Of a stretch of 64,000 bases of DNA, positions 55,113 to 63,740 are shown piece after piece. The translations under genes and the position numbers were made by a program. This DNA comes from Haloarcula amylovorans. GTDB taxonomy: Archaea > Halobacteriota > Halobacteria > Halobacteriales > Haloarculaceae. The stretch lies in assembly GCF_004681185.1 (NCBI RefSeq), contig NZ_SRIF01000003.1, positions 186,001-250,000 on the forward strand, in the 5' to 3' direction. Under the pieces are notes generated by a model. The model was not told where the DNA came from and made no database searches. It saw only the letters and a program-made list of their open reading frames with translations. Numbering within the stretch: the first letter of the stretch is position 1; every line of letters starts with the position of its first letter.

Positions 55113-56342
55113 CTAGTCCTCAGCGCCAGTCTTGCTAAGCTCGGCAGTGATGTGATTAAGCTGGGTATTGACGTCCGCTTGAATCTCCGAGAGGAGGTCG
55201 TCAATATCCTGAGCTGTGCTCTTGATGTCCGTACACTTGGTTCGAACAGTCTGGAACCGATCGATTGTATCTCGGACCTCCGAAACCTGCGTCTGGATAA
55301 TCTCCGTATCAAGCGAGTCACCAGTGTCGACGTGGGCCTGCACCGTCCGCATCCGAGCCCAGTTGTGCGCAATATTGAGGAGCCGAGCGTCAATGCTGTC
55401 ATCCTCGTCGGCACTCAAACACACGACGAGCATTTCGTTGTCGAACTCGTGGAGATAGCCAACTTTGTCCGGTACGTAGCTCTCACATTCACTGACGAAG
55501 ATGCCATAGTCAGCATCACGGTTCTCGATCGCTTCCGCCAACTCCTCCTTGATCTTCGGTTGTGTGTAATTCTGCTCGCTTTTGGCCTCGATGACGATCC
55601 GCTGGTCCGTATCACCTAATGTGAAGACGAAGTCCCCAATCTGCCGGCCGGAGAGCGCTCCCTCTGTCTCACCCGTATACTCGACCATATTGTTCGTCCC
55701 GTAGGCAAGGTCGTCCAGCAGTGCTTCGAGATCCTCCTCGAAATCTTCTCCCTTGAGCGGCGTCTGCTGTCGCATCTCTTCTGCAGCATCCTCTCGCTCT
55801 AGCTTCTCTTGGAGCTCCCGGATCTCATCGCGAAGCTCGCTACGCACCTCTTCTCTGAGAAACTCCTTTAGCCGGTTGATCGGCGTCCCATCTCGGTCGG
55901 GGTCAAGTGCCTCTTGGAATCGTTGGCCATCCTCACCGAGCTCGTCATCAAGTCGCTGTACAAACTCTCCATCTTCACCAAGTGCGTCATCAAGGTGGCG
56001 CTGTAACTTTCCCTCGTCACCAAGATGTGTCTCGAGGAGCGTTGCGACTTGTCCATCGTCGCCAAAATTGTCTTCTAGTTCTTCTCGAACCTCGTCGATC
56101 TCTTCGTTGAACGCCTCCTCCATCTCCGCGAACTCGCGTTTGACGAACTCGACTTCTTTGGACGTGTCCGCAAGTTCAAGCGTCGTAGCACCGACTCGCA
56201 ACGCGCGTGTAATCTCCCGTTCGCGATCATGTTCCTCGAACTGCGAGAGATATTCCGCGAGGTCGGAATCGTGAATCGTCAGTTCTTGAACTTCAACTCG
56301 ATCTGTAGCCGTATCGACTTGAATGCTATTTGTAGTTGCCAC
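55113..56342 (-). CDS. Coiled-coil PD-(D/E)xK nuclease-like protein with 14-residue repeats
   Basis: 409 aa. Residues 60-92 are a charged coiled coil. Residues 93-148 hold four tandem 14-residue units (FGDDGQVATLLETH, LGDEGKLQRHLDDA, LGEDGEFVQRLDDE, LGEDGQRFQEALDP). Residues 155-190 form a second coiled coil. Then GDFVFTLG (D237) and IVIEAKSEQ (E252, K254) form a PD-(D/E)xK metal site similar to that in DUF2130-type proteins. The C-terminal 100 residues are helical and duplicated in the fragment at 44848-45195. The gene is convergent with dptH across an 800-bp decayed region and has a TATA-like upstream stretch. A nuclease role is inferred. Confidence 0.6.
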   Translation of the reverse strand: MATTNSIQVDTATDRVEVQELTIHDSDLAEYLSQFEEHDREREITRALRVGATTLELADTSKEVEFVKREFAEMEEAFNEEIDEVREELEDNFGDDGQVATLLETHLGDEGKLQRHLDDALGEDGEFVQRLDDELGEDGQRFQEALDPDRDGTPINRLKEFLREEVRSELRDEIRELQEKLEREDAAEEMRQQTPLKGEDFEEDLEALLDDLAYGTNNMVEYTGETEGALSGRQIGDFVFTLGDTDQRIVIEAKSEQNYTQPKIKEELAEAIENRDADYGIFVSECESYVPDKVGYLHEFDNEMLVVCLSADEDDSIDARLLNIAHNWARMRTVQAHVDTGDSLDTEIIQTQVSEVRDTIDRFQTVRTKCTDIKSTAQDIDDLLSEIQADVNTQLNHITAELSKTGAED

Positions 56343-56640
56343 ATCTACATGACGATTAGCTGCTAATAAATAGTTACTTATCTACCACTTAGTGCATGGT
56401 GGTTCAAGTCTCACGTCGGTTGTCCCTCAAGAAGGGCCGTCGAGAATCTCATCCTTTTCAAAATACGGACATCATCAGGAACCCGCTTCCTCGATTAAAT
56501 CTAAACTCTCTCTCCAGCCCAACTGCCTAATTTACATTCATTCATATGTGGCATATTGTTGATATCTAGCCATCATGCGGTTTGAAGAAAGAGCGCGAAT
56601 CGTAGACTATAGTTAGAGTCCGTAAGAACCGCAACAACAT

Positions 56641-56711
56641 TGACCTCCTCCCGCGCCTGAAGACGCGGGAATCCCACCGCGGGATTTCAGGCCGAGCGTG
56701 GCCCTCTGGTT
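56641..56711 (-). ncRNA. Candidate omega/re RNA at the right end of the IS605 element
   Basis: Directly after the tnpB stop the minus strand reads a structured segment: an outer GCCTGAA/TTCAGGC pair around ATCCCGCGG...GGGAT, plus the CCCGCG stem-loop. In studied IS605 elements this region is the 3' end of the RNA that guides the TnpB nuclease, with the guide taken from flanking DNA beyond the element (below 56641 here). Confidence 0.5.
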
Positions 56712-57947
56712 TCAAGACGCATACGTCCCAAGCGTCTCTTGCTTGGTAGCATCGGCTTGGGTGTCTTGCGGGGCGGTCAAACGCCCCCCATCCTCAGCCG
56801 AGTCATCGCCATCCGTGTATTCTCTTGAATGGCTCTCTCCGCTGCGGTAGCGGTCTGCGATGTTTATCGCGCCGTTTACGTCCGCTTGGTACTCCTTCAT
56901 CCAGCAACCGTCGTTCGTACACTTGAATGTCGCCTGTCGCGGGCGATACCCCACTTCACCGCACGCGTGGCACTCCTTCGACGTGTTGCGCGGGTTCACC
57001 GTCTCGACGGGGATACCTTTCTCGACGGCCTTGTAGCGTATCTGTGCGTGGAGTTTGGCGAATCCCCAGCCGTGGAGACGCCGGTTCATGTACTCGCCGT
57101 AGTCCATCGACTCCCGTATGTACGTCAGGTCTTCCAGAACGAGAACCGGGTTCTCGACCGACTCGGCGTACTCCACGACCTCGCGGGTGACGGTGTGGAG
57201 TATGTCGTCTATCTGGTTCCACACGTCGTCCCCGAAGGACTCCGTGATACGCTCGCTTCCACGCATCTGGAGTCGGCGCGTGGCGGTGAAGTAGGTCTTG
57301 CGGAGCCGACGAACGGTCTTACCCTCGTCGGCCCACAGTTCGGGCGCGGTCGGAGAACCGTGGTCGTCGCGGTGACACACCGTGACGAGTGACGCTTCCC
57401 CGATGTCCACTCCGATAGGCGTCCGATCTTCGGCGGACACCTCGGAGCGTTCCGCTACGTCGCGGGTGGCGGTGACGTGAAGATACCACGTCCCCTCGTG
57501 CTCGAATAGCCGACTCTCGCCCATCGTGGCGTCTCCCACGTTCAATGCTTCCAACCAGTCCCGTTGTTCGGGATTCGATTTGGCGGGCATCCAGAGATGG
57601 TAGTCTTCGTGGTGCGGGATTTTGACGTACCACTCGATGGCATTCTCAGGCTTGTGGTCAAGCTGTGGCCCTTCGTTAGTGAACCGAACAGGATGATCCT
57701 CAGAAAGCTCGTCCGCGTTGTACGTCGTCGTAAGTTGCGGGACGTACTGCTTGAGCGCGTTCTTCGCGTACCCGCTTAGGTCGTAGTTGATCACTACGTC
57801 GTTCGCTTCGGTCTGCGTGGTACATCGGGCGTCGAAGGCGTCTTGGAGGGCGTGCTGGTACGCCTCTCGCGTCTCACGAAGTTTCCGCCGCTTGTGGACG
57901 TTCGGCTCTACCAGTTTCAGTTCCAGCGTCTTGGTGAGTTCCGTCAT
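56712..57947 (-). CDS. tnpB: RNA-guided nuclease TnpB of the IS605 element
   Basis: 411 aa. The RuvC-like catalytic set is complete: D181 in GVDIGEAS, E272 in LVLEDLTY and D356 in QADVNGA. A zinc ribbon has C326xxC329 and C343, C348. TnpB proteins of IS605 elements cut DNA at the donor site with an RNA guide and so help keep the element; they are the ancestors of Cas12. The length is normal and no frameshift is seen. The start overlaps the tnpA stop by 4 bp, and the RNA-like hairpin lies right after the stop. Confidence 0.92.
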   Translation of the reverse strand: MTELTKTLELKLVEPNVHKRRKLRETREAYQHALQDAFDARCTTQTEANDVVINYDLSGYAKNALKQYVPQLTTTYNADELSEDHPVRFTNEGPQLDHKPENAIEWYVKIPHHEDYHLWMPAKSNPEQRDWLEALNVGDATMGESRLFEHEGTWYLHVTATRDVAERSEVSAEDRTPIGVDIGEASLVTVCHRDDHGSPTAPELWADEGKTVRRLRKTYFTATRRLQMRGSERITESFGDDVWNQIDDILHTVTREVVEYAESVENPVLVLEDLTYIRESMDYGEYMNRRLHGWGFAKLHAQIRYKAVEKGIPVETVNPRNTSKECHACGEVGYRPRQATFKCTNDGCWMKEYQADVNGAINIADRYRSGESHSREYTDGDDSAEDGGRLTAPQDTQADATKQETLGTYAS

Positions 57948-58333
57948 GAGTCGCCCTCCTTGTGCTGTTGAATGTAGTTCTCGACTGTCTCACTCGAAAC
58001 ATGCCCGGCGGTCCCTGCATAGTAGCCTCGTGCCCATCCGATTTTCTCACTGTCGTGGTCGGCGTATCGGTGGTTGTACTTGCGCGAGGAGATGCCCTTG
58101 AACCAGTTGGCGAGTAGTGCCGGTTCGTTCTTCGGCGGGCTACTAACGAACAGGTGAACATGGTCGGGCTGGACAGTGAGGTCGAGAATCTCGACGCCTT
58201 TGTCGTCGGCTATTTCGTGGAGGATGGTTCGCACACGGTCGGCAACCTCGCCTTCGAGTACCGATTGGCGGTATTTCGGCAGCCACACTATGTGGTAATT
58301 GAGGTTGTAAGTGGCGTGCCGTGTGGTCTTCAT
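57944..58333 (-). CDS. tnpA: Y1 HUH transposase TnpA of the IS605 element
   Basis: 129 aa, full length for the IS200 transposase. It has the HUH metal motif H58-V-H60 in QPDHVHLFVS and the catalytic tyrosine Y120 in VENYIQQH. The N-terminus with NYHIVWLPKYR is typical. It cuts and joins single-stranded DNA at hairpin ends. The gene starts about 100 bp inside the left-end hairpin (58440-58459) and overlaps tnpB. Confidence 0.93.
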   Translation of the reverse strand: MKTTRHATYNLNYHIVWLPKYRQSVLEGEVADRVRTILHEIADDKGVEILDLTVQPDHVHLFVSSPPKNEPALLANWFKGISSRKYNHRYADHDSEKIGWARGYYAGTAGHVSSETVENYIQQHKEGDS

Positions 58334-58479
58334 CTGTGCTGTACACTATTGGCTACGGAATGTTAATACTGGTGGTGAATCGGTGGGAAATCCAGTAATA
58401 GCGGAACCCGGAGGTTGTTGTACTATGCCTATCGCTTGACCTCCGCCTGAAGACGGAGGTATGCGCTATCAGTCTGTAT

Positions 58480-59112
58480 TCAGAAAATCTGCGTCAGAAG
58501 GTTCCGTTCGGCCCGCTGTAGATGTTCGTTGACAGTCGAGGACTCAAGGCCCAATTTGATAGCGATCTCCTCTGCCGAGACGTCTTTTGGAACCTCGTAG
58601 AACCCCATTTCCCACGCCGTCTCGATGACTTCCCGCTGGCGACTGGTCAGGCTGTCGAGGAGCCCAGCAGAGCCATCGTACTCACCGAGTCGCTGCAGGG
58701 CCGGCGAGACACCCGCTTGCTCGTAGTCGTCAAGGTGCCCGGCAATCGCCGCCTGTGGCCCGACAAGCGATAGTGTCGCACTGTGGTCATCGACATCTGG
58801 ATCACAGGTGCCGACCAACTCCGCAGCTGTCTCTGCGAGACTTGCTGGCAGGTCGGGCGCGGTAAACGAGATCACGTACACGTGAGCGTCATCCCGTGCA
58901 GCGACGTGGTTGAGTTGGTCCACGTATTCGAGCCCAGCAAGCGCCGTCTCGTCACACCGCGTCGCAACTTCAATCTGGACAACAGCGCCGTTCCCGCGAC
59001 AGGCAAGCGCCTCGAATGCGAGGAGCTCCGCCTCGCTAACGATCGCAAAGAGCTCCGCAATCCCCATTGCCGCTAATTCATTGTCGGTAATACTGACCTC
59101 TGCCTCTCGCAT
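58480..59112 (-). CDS. HTH-10 (bacterio-opsin activator-like) transcription regulator
   Basis: 210 aa from the ATG at 59112, which gives the usual MREAEV start of this family; a TTG at 59136 would add 8 residues. The C-terminal helix-turn-helix reads LTSRQREVIETAWEMGFYEVP, then SAEEIAIKLGLESSTVNEHL, the classical Bat/HTH-10 signature. The N-terminal 150 residues are the variable sensor part. It is the first gene after the insertion element and reads in the same direction as the metal/methyl cluster upstream of it, which it may control. Confidence 0.85.
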   Translation of the reverse strand: MREAEVSITDNELAAMGIAELFAIVSEAELLAFEALACRGNGAVVQIEVATRCDETALAGLEYVDQLNHVAARDDAHVYVISFTAPDLPASLAETAAELVGTCDPDVDDHSATLSLVGPQAAIAGHLDDYEQAGVSPALQRLGEYDGSAGLLDSLTSRQREVIETAWEMGFYEVPKDVSAEEIAIKLGLESSTVNEHLQRAERNLLTQIF

Positions 59113-59191
59113 ACCTCCCAATCGAATGAGCAGCAACTACAGCGTTGTGCCCAGTATACTGGGCAGTCATTAAAACGAACCTACACAGTCG

Positions 59192-59884
59192 TTACCCAGG
59201 ACAGGCTTCGATCGCGGTAATCATACCGAGGAACGCGGACGACGACTCACTAATCCGTAGCGGCGACGCGGCGACGACAGCGAGTGGCTCCTGATTCCAT
59301 CGGCAGTTGTGTTTCTCGAAGTGAGCGTCTGCCCGCCAGTCCTGCAACCAGGCGATGGGGCCGACGCTGCTCCGGCCGTGCTCCAACAAGAGAATCCGTC
59401 CATCGGGCGCACAAACACGCCCCATTTCCGAAAGCGCCGCTACTGGATCAGGAAACGTACAGGTCGACAGCGAAGAGATGACGGTATCGAAGCTGTCGTC
59501 CGGGAAGTCGAGCTCCTGTGCATCCATTTCGTACAGCGTTGTCTCTCGCGGGGTGTCGTCGAGGCGCTGTCGTGCCGCTGTAAGCACAGCCCCACTAATA
59601 TCGATACCGACGTACTCGGCGTCGTGGCCGAGGTACTGAGCGTTGGTCCCGACACCACAGGCAACATCGAGGACGCGGCCGGTGGCGTCGCCGAACAGCG
59701 CACGGCGATAGCGGCCACTGAACGCCCGGTTCAGCCAGTCCATCCGGGCCATCGTCGTGGCCTGCTCACGATAGGTTTCCTTCACATCGGCAATCGTGTG
59801 AGGCTGCTGGCCGGCGAGCACAGACGCCCGCTTGGTATCTGCGACCGTCGACGCTTCATCGTCGCCGCCGTCAGTCTTAGCCAT
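59192..59884 (-). CDS. Class I SAM-dependent methyltransferase (UbiE-like)
   Basis: 230 aa. Motif I is VLDVACGVGTNA near residues 91-102, motif II/post-I is YVGIDIS, and motif IV is FDTVISSLSTCTFPDP, close to the UbiE/COQ5 and arsenite-methyltransferase-like groups. The N-terminal 60 residues lack a domain. No Cys pattern of ArsM is present, so arsenic methylation is not supported. It overlaps the end of the MerB-like gene by 8 bp and is therefore co-translated with it. Confidence 0.8.
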   Translation of the reverse strand: MAKTDGGDDEASTVADTKRASVLAGQQPHTIADVKETYREQATTMARMDWLNRAFSGRYRRALFGDATGRVLDVACGVGTNAQYLGHDAEYVGIDISGAVLTAARQRLDDTPRETTLYEMDAQELDFPDDSFDTVISSLSTCTFPDPVAALSEMGRVCAPDGRILLLEHGRSSVGPIAWLQDWRADAHFEKHNCRWNQEPLAVVAASPLRISESSSAFLGMITAIEACPG

Positions 59885-60551
59885 CGTCGTCCTCCGGAAT
59901 CAGTGTCCGAGCGAACACCGCTGCCCCCGAGAGTAGCATCGCCACGGTCACAGCAGGAACGTCGCCAGCCCACGTCTCGTACGCGTCGCGGTCGGGGAAG
60001 GCCTTGACGTATGGACAGATAGTAGCGTAGCCGTCCTGCAGCGTCGGGGTACCGCCGGACTGTTCGTGGGCGTCCAGCGCGATGCCAAGCGAGAAGACGG
60101 CCGTGTCGGGGGTGACCGATAGTTCCTCGCGCCCCACGGCGTGGACTTCGATGGTCACTCCATCGGGACTGACAGTATGGATGGCAACTGGGTTGTCTTC
60201 CAGCGCAGCGAGGATGATCGCGTCGTAGAAACACTGGAAGTGGTACCGCTCGCCGTCCATGACACCCCAATGGGCAGTGTCCTCGTCGGTGTGGCAGAGC
60301 TGGGCAACGTCAATGGCCCCACCGCCGGCTTGCCGCCGGATCTGCTCGCTCCAGTCTGCGAGTGTCTCGACCGACTCATCGCCGACAAAGCGGCCAAGCA
60401 CCGTTCGCAGGTCTTCGGGCAGCTGCTGGTCTAGCGTTGCGTCGCCTAACCAGTGACCGGAGCCACGTGCGGCTTCAGTGTCCTGTTCGGTGCCGCCACA
60501 GCATCCGTCGGTGGCGTCACCCGTCGTGGTAGCACTGTTTGTGTTACACAT
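59877..60551 (-). CDS. merB: Organomercurial lyase-like protein (MerB family)
   Basis: 224 aa from the ATG at 60551 (an upstream frame start at 60596 gives basic residues and is less likely). The three MerB catalytic residues are all in place: C107 and D110 in FQCFYDAII and C179 in YATICPYVKAF, matching Cys96, Asp99 and Cys159 of the E. coli plasmid enzyme. The C-terminal AYETW helix also fits. MerB cleaves carbon-mercury bonds. An N-terminal CCGG may bind metal. There is no merA or merP in the window; the neighbour genes are a methyltransferase and a copper protein, so a different substrate is possible. Confidence 0.75.
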   Translation of the reverse strand: MCNTNSATTTGDATDGCCGGTEQDTEAARGSGHWLGDATLDQQLPEDLRTVLGRFVGDESVETLADWSEQIRRQAGGGAIDVAQLCHTDEDTAHWGVMDGERYHFQCFYDAIILAALEDNPVAIHTVSPDGVTIEVHAVGREELSVTPDTAVFSLGIALDAHEQSGGTPTLQDGYATICPYVKAFPDRDAYETWAGDVPAVTVAMLLSGAAVFARTLIPEDDDG

Positions 60552-60650
60552 CACAGCTGAACAAACGGGACGCAATGCCCTCGGCCTTGCCCCCAATAAT
60601 GCGGGCGGGTTTATTGGGGCCCCCGCTGGGAGGCTGTGAACGAGCCGTGA

Positions 60651-61520
60651 CTACTCATGTGAGTGACCCCCGTGAATCCGTTCGATATCCGCAAGCACCT
60701 CGTCGAACGAGACTCTTCCATCGTCGGCCTGAATAGCACCTGGGTCGAGTGCGTCCGTGTCGAGTACTTCCTGTGGGGTCAGCCACACCCACTCACAGTC
60801 TTCGTTCCCACCACTAAACCGTTCGAGTTCATGTTCGAGGAACTGCTTGCTGAAGGGCGCCAACAGTGGCGGTGGCCCTTCGGTCCCTTCGAAGGTATCC
60901 TCATATCCGGGCACATCCTCCTCGGCAAGGTCACCGACGACGACTCGCATGGCCATGCCAAGGATATGGTGGGGTGCACAGAAGAGGTCGTACAGCCCCG
61001 ATTCCTCGAACCGATACAACCACGCCCCACCAGCGCTGACGACCGGCGAGGAAAACGGCGGGACGTCCACAGGGACTCGGCGTTGGTACCCATGGGCCGG
61101 ATGGTAGGCCGTAATCGTATGATCAGGCGTGGTAACACTGAACTGGACGATGTCACCGGGATCTACAGCAAGTCCCGTCGGCTCGAAATGGAACAGCGGA
61201 CCATGTTCTTGGGGAACCGGGTCACCGACGTGGAGTTCGACTGTGTGATCCGGCGCGAGTCGCTCCGGCACAGCGTTGGCGTCCGGCGTCGCGTAGCCGT
61301 AATGTGAATCGATGCGAGGGGGATGTGGGTCGTCGTGATCGGCCGCAACGACGCCACTCCCAACTGCGACTGAGGCACCGATCCCGAGTGCTTGCAACAC
61401 TGCTCGTCGCCCGACGTCCGGCATCGCATGCGGCTGTTCGGCGGCCCCATCCGTATCACCACGGGTGGTCGTCGAGTCGGTTCGTCGCTCGGAGTCGTCA
61501 GTGTGACTTTCGTGGGACAT
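60651..61520 (-). CDS. Tat-exported plastocyanin-like blue-copper protein
   Basis: 289 aa from the ATG at 61520; a longer frame upstream begins with arginine-rich sequence and is rejected. Residues 38-60 are a twin-arginine signal (GRRAVLQALGIGASVAVGSG) followed by AAD, a possible cleavage point. The cupredoxin ligands are H in TPDHTITAYHP and C, H, M in LFCAPHHILGMAM. It is longer than halocyanin by an acidic C-terminal extension of about 90 residues. It would lie outside the membrane and carry electrons or bind copper. It stands 99 bp before the MerB-like gene on the same strand and 17 bp after the broken methyltransferase. Confidence 0.82.
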   Translation of the reverse strand: MSHESHTDDSERRTDSTTTRGDTDGAAEQPHAMPDVGRRAVLQALGIGASVAVGSGVVAADHDDPHPPRIDSHYGYATPDANAVPERLAPDHTVELHVGDPVPQEHGPLFHFEPTGLAVDPGDIVQFSVTTPDHTITAYHPAHGYQRRVPVDVPPFSSPVVSAGGAWLYRFEESGLYDLFCAPHHILGMAMRVVVGDLAEEDVPGYEDTFEGTEGPPPLLAPFSKQFLEHELERFSGGNEDCEWVWLTPQEVLDTDALDPGAIQADDGRVSFDEVLADIERIHGGHSHE

Positions 61521-61537
61521 TGGATTCCTCGTGTGTG

Positions 61538-62562
61538 TTATTTTCTGGCGACGACCATCGTCTCGGGACCGGGCAGCGGTGTTGCCTCCCCGCCCTCGAA
61601 GCCAGCCTGGTGGAGCCACTCGATACACTGTCCGGCAGTGTAGTCCGATCCCGCAGGTGTCTCGATGAGCATGTTCAGACTCATGAGCAACGGCAGCGCC
61701 GCGTCCCGACGCTCCTCGTCGATCATCGTGCCGTAGACGACGACAGCGCCACCGGGTGTGACCGCGTCGTGCACCTTCGAGAGAATCGCTCTCGTCTCCT
61801 CGTGCGGCCAGTCATGGAGAATGTGACCGAGAATATAGACGTCCGCAGCGGGCAGTGCCTCGTCGGCGAAGAAGTCGACGGTGCGGAACTCGATGCGATC
61901 TGCAGCGGGACTCTCCGTCACGTAGTTCTGGAAGTACTGTTCGATTCGCGGGAGGTCCGCACCGATCGCATGAACATGGTCGTTCTCTTCGGCGATACGC
62001 TTTGGCACCACACCCTCACTTGTTCCTAAGTCGACGACCGAGTCGTGGTCCGCCCAGGGAAACTCGTGGGCGATGACGTCAGCAGCAGCCATACTAAAGC
62101 TGGTCATCGCACCGACGAACTGTTCGAGAATCTCGTCATCGGTGTAGATGACACCCTCGAAAGGATGGGTCTGATCGTCGTCGAGCTCGTTCTGTGGCCG
62201 TCCAGTCTGCAGAGCTGTTTCGAGGTCCCCCCAGAACGGGTACAACCGGTCGTTACCATCTCGAACCAGCCGACGAACGACGCCGGTTTCCCCTCGACGA
62301 GGAACGCCGCTGCTTCTGGGGTGTTCCGATACTCGTAGTGTTCGCGGTCCAGCAGATCCAACGCGACAAGTGCATCGAGAAAGTCCCGTGAACTCCGTGG
62401 ATGCAGGCCGACTGTACTCTCTAACTCTTCGACTGTTTGGGGGCCGTTGCGGTCGAGTTCTGTGAAAACACCGAGTGTGGTGGCACTCAGTAACGCCTTC
62501 GCCGCCCAGAACCCCTGGCCGAGCTCGAGGATCCGCTCGGGCGTCGGGCTGTAGTCTGACAT
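61538..62562 (-). pseudogene. O-methyltransferase gene broken by a frameshift
   Basis: The N-terminal half (from ATG 62562; MSDYSPTPERILELGQGFW, then FLDALVALDLLDREHYEY) is in one frame and the catalytic half (VVDLGTSEGVV SAM motif, PHEETRAILSKVHDAVTPGG) in another. The frames meet near 62255-62264, where the N-terminal frame reads GWFEMV and the second frame reads VRDGNDRLYPFWGDL. Inserting one more copy of the 10-bp unit TCGAGATGGT (minus strand) would join them as FEMVRDGNDRL with nothing missing. The family is like the hydroxyneurosporene/acetylserotonin O-methyltransferases (N-terminal dimer domain plus SAM fold). Without correction the product is truncated. Confidence 0.85.
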
Positions 62563-62705
62563 AGCTGGTCGCCTCCGTGGTCCGTGTGACCACAACGAGG
62601 ATGTCGACCCGGTAGAAAGTATAATTTTTGTGATAAGATTGCAAGTCAGTGATAGCCATACAACCAAGTAACATCTCGAAACCGCACTCCGACTGACTCG
62701 GCGAC

Positions 62706-63080
62706 CTACTCCGGTAACTCCACAGCAGGCTTCTCCGCAGCAGTATATTCAAACGCCCACTCCTCGAATTCCGCAAAGACATCGTTGAGCGCTTCCCCCC
62801 GTTCGGTTAGGTCGTAGTAGGTGGCGATCGGCCGGTCTTCCAGTCGACGACTGACGAGTCCCTGTCTCTCTAAGTCGCTGAGTATTCGTGAAAGCGTAGC
62901 CGAATCGGCAGTCGTTGTTTCCTGGAGCTCGCTAAATCGCTGCTCACCATACAGATGCAGGCTCCGGAGTGTTGCAAGTCGCCATTTGGAGCCGACTATT
63001 TCGAACGCACGGGCGACTGGACACACTTCGAATAGGTTGTCGTCGGGGTCTGGTTTCGGCGGTGGGTCTGTCCACGTCAT
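62706..63080 (-). CDS. HxlR-family winged-helix regulator
   Basis: 124 aa. The pattern CPVARAFEIVGSKWRLATLRSL, then RFSELQETTTADSATLSRIL and LTERGEAL, is the HxlR family, with the family cysteine near the N-terminus (C20) that often senses thiol-reactive compounds. It lies 143 bp upstream of the broken O-methyltransferase on the same strand and may have repressed it. The upstream region (63081-63138) is A+T-rich. Confidence 0.85.
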   Translation of the reverse strand: MTWTDPPPKPDPDDNLFEVCPVARAFEIVGSKWRLATLRSLHLYGEQRFSELQETTTADSATLSRILSDLERQGLVSRRLEDRPIATYYDLTERGEALNDVFAEFEEWAFEYTAAEKPAVELPE

Positions 63081-63334
63081 GTTATATGTTGTGTATTAAC
63101 ATTCATCTATCAAAAGTGTATTCCAGTGTCTTGGTGCGATGACGAACTGGCAAGCACAGAATCATCGGTTACAGGCGGTTCCTTGGCTGTTGAAGCGTGA
63201 TGGAGCACCTACGCCATCACTCAATGGACAGCATTACTGGTGGACCTGTATGGGGTTGAAGCAGCATGTTCTCGACCTACTCAGCGTAGATCGTGACGTA
63301 CTGGGTAACAGTCGTAGAGTGAGCCATATCTTGT

Positions 63335-63355
63335 ATCTGTATACTGTATACAGAT
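63335..63355. repeat. Perfect 21-bp palindrome, second copy of the 44871-44892 site
   Basis: ATCTGTATAC, a central T, then GTATACAGAT. Bases 63327-63344 are identical to 44871-44888. It lies between the HxlR gene and the HNH remnant and is not inside a credible gene. It is a possible operator or part of a degraded element. Confidence 0.45.
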
Positions 63356-63452
63356 ATTGCAGACCCTCTCTAGGCAGTCAAAACAATCACCATATAGTAC
63401 TCGCTCACCCGAAGATTTTCCGTTGTGATACACCAGTTGCTTGGCACCGATA

Positions 63453-63692
63453 TCATGTCCATCCCCCCAGTAACGACCGTCGGTCGTTCAATGCGGGCTC
63501 GTAGCTATGCTGAACTTCGTAGGTCTCGGGGTCTACAGTCAGACAGCCGTAATCGAAATCGGCATAATGAGTCGGATAAAGCACGAGGATGTTCTTGGCG
63601 GTATCAATACCAGGCGGCGAGGCGCCCAGTGGGTGAATGTGATGTGCCTCGGCATACAGCTGGCCCCGCCCACTTGTAACCGACGCTGTCAC
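63453..63692 (-). pseudogene. HNH endonuclease C-terminal remnant
   Basis: 79 residues with LYAEAHHIHPLG, then NILVLYPTHYADFDYGCLTV, the second half of an HNH domain (the AEAHH metal site and the N...H..FD stretch; the usual C-x-x-H is changed to YPTHY). The N-terminal cysteine pair and any DNA-binding part are absent, because the frame does not continue upstream. It is likely a decayed restriction-like gene of the defence island. Confidence 0.65.
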
Positions 63693-63740
63693 ACGAATAT
63701 CCCACGACCTTTACATAACCCGCAATCAATTCGCACTCTA

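Larger units (their letters stand above)
56640..58470 (-). mobile_element. IS200/IS605-family insertion sequence (tnpA + tnpB)
   Basis: Both transposition genes lie on the minus strand. A stem-loop with the same 8-nt loop CCTGAAGA occurs at both ends: 56649-56670 (stem CCCGCG) and 58440-58459 (stem CCTCCG), each preceded by TGACCTCC. IS605 elements have such imperfect hairpins and no terminal inverted repeats. Exact ends cannot be fixed without an empty site; I give the outer edges of the hairpin regions. Both proteins look intact, so the element may be active. Confidence 0.85.

Noticed and set aside
56390..56435. TTCAAGT stretch resembling a tRNA T-arm, possible attachment site
   Set aside because: The stem does not pair over five bases and no acceptor stem or CCA-compatible end follows.
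59192..59884. Arsenite methyltransferase (ArsM) identity
   Set aside because: The SAM fold is present but the conserved cysteines required for arsenic binding were not seen.
63139..63504. 121-residue plus-strand frame
   Set aside because: It is basic and aromatic-rich, unlike haloarchaeal proteins, and it runs through the palindrome and antisense to the HNH remnant.
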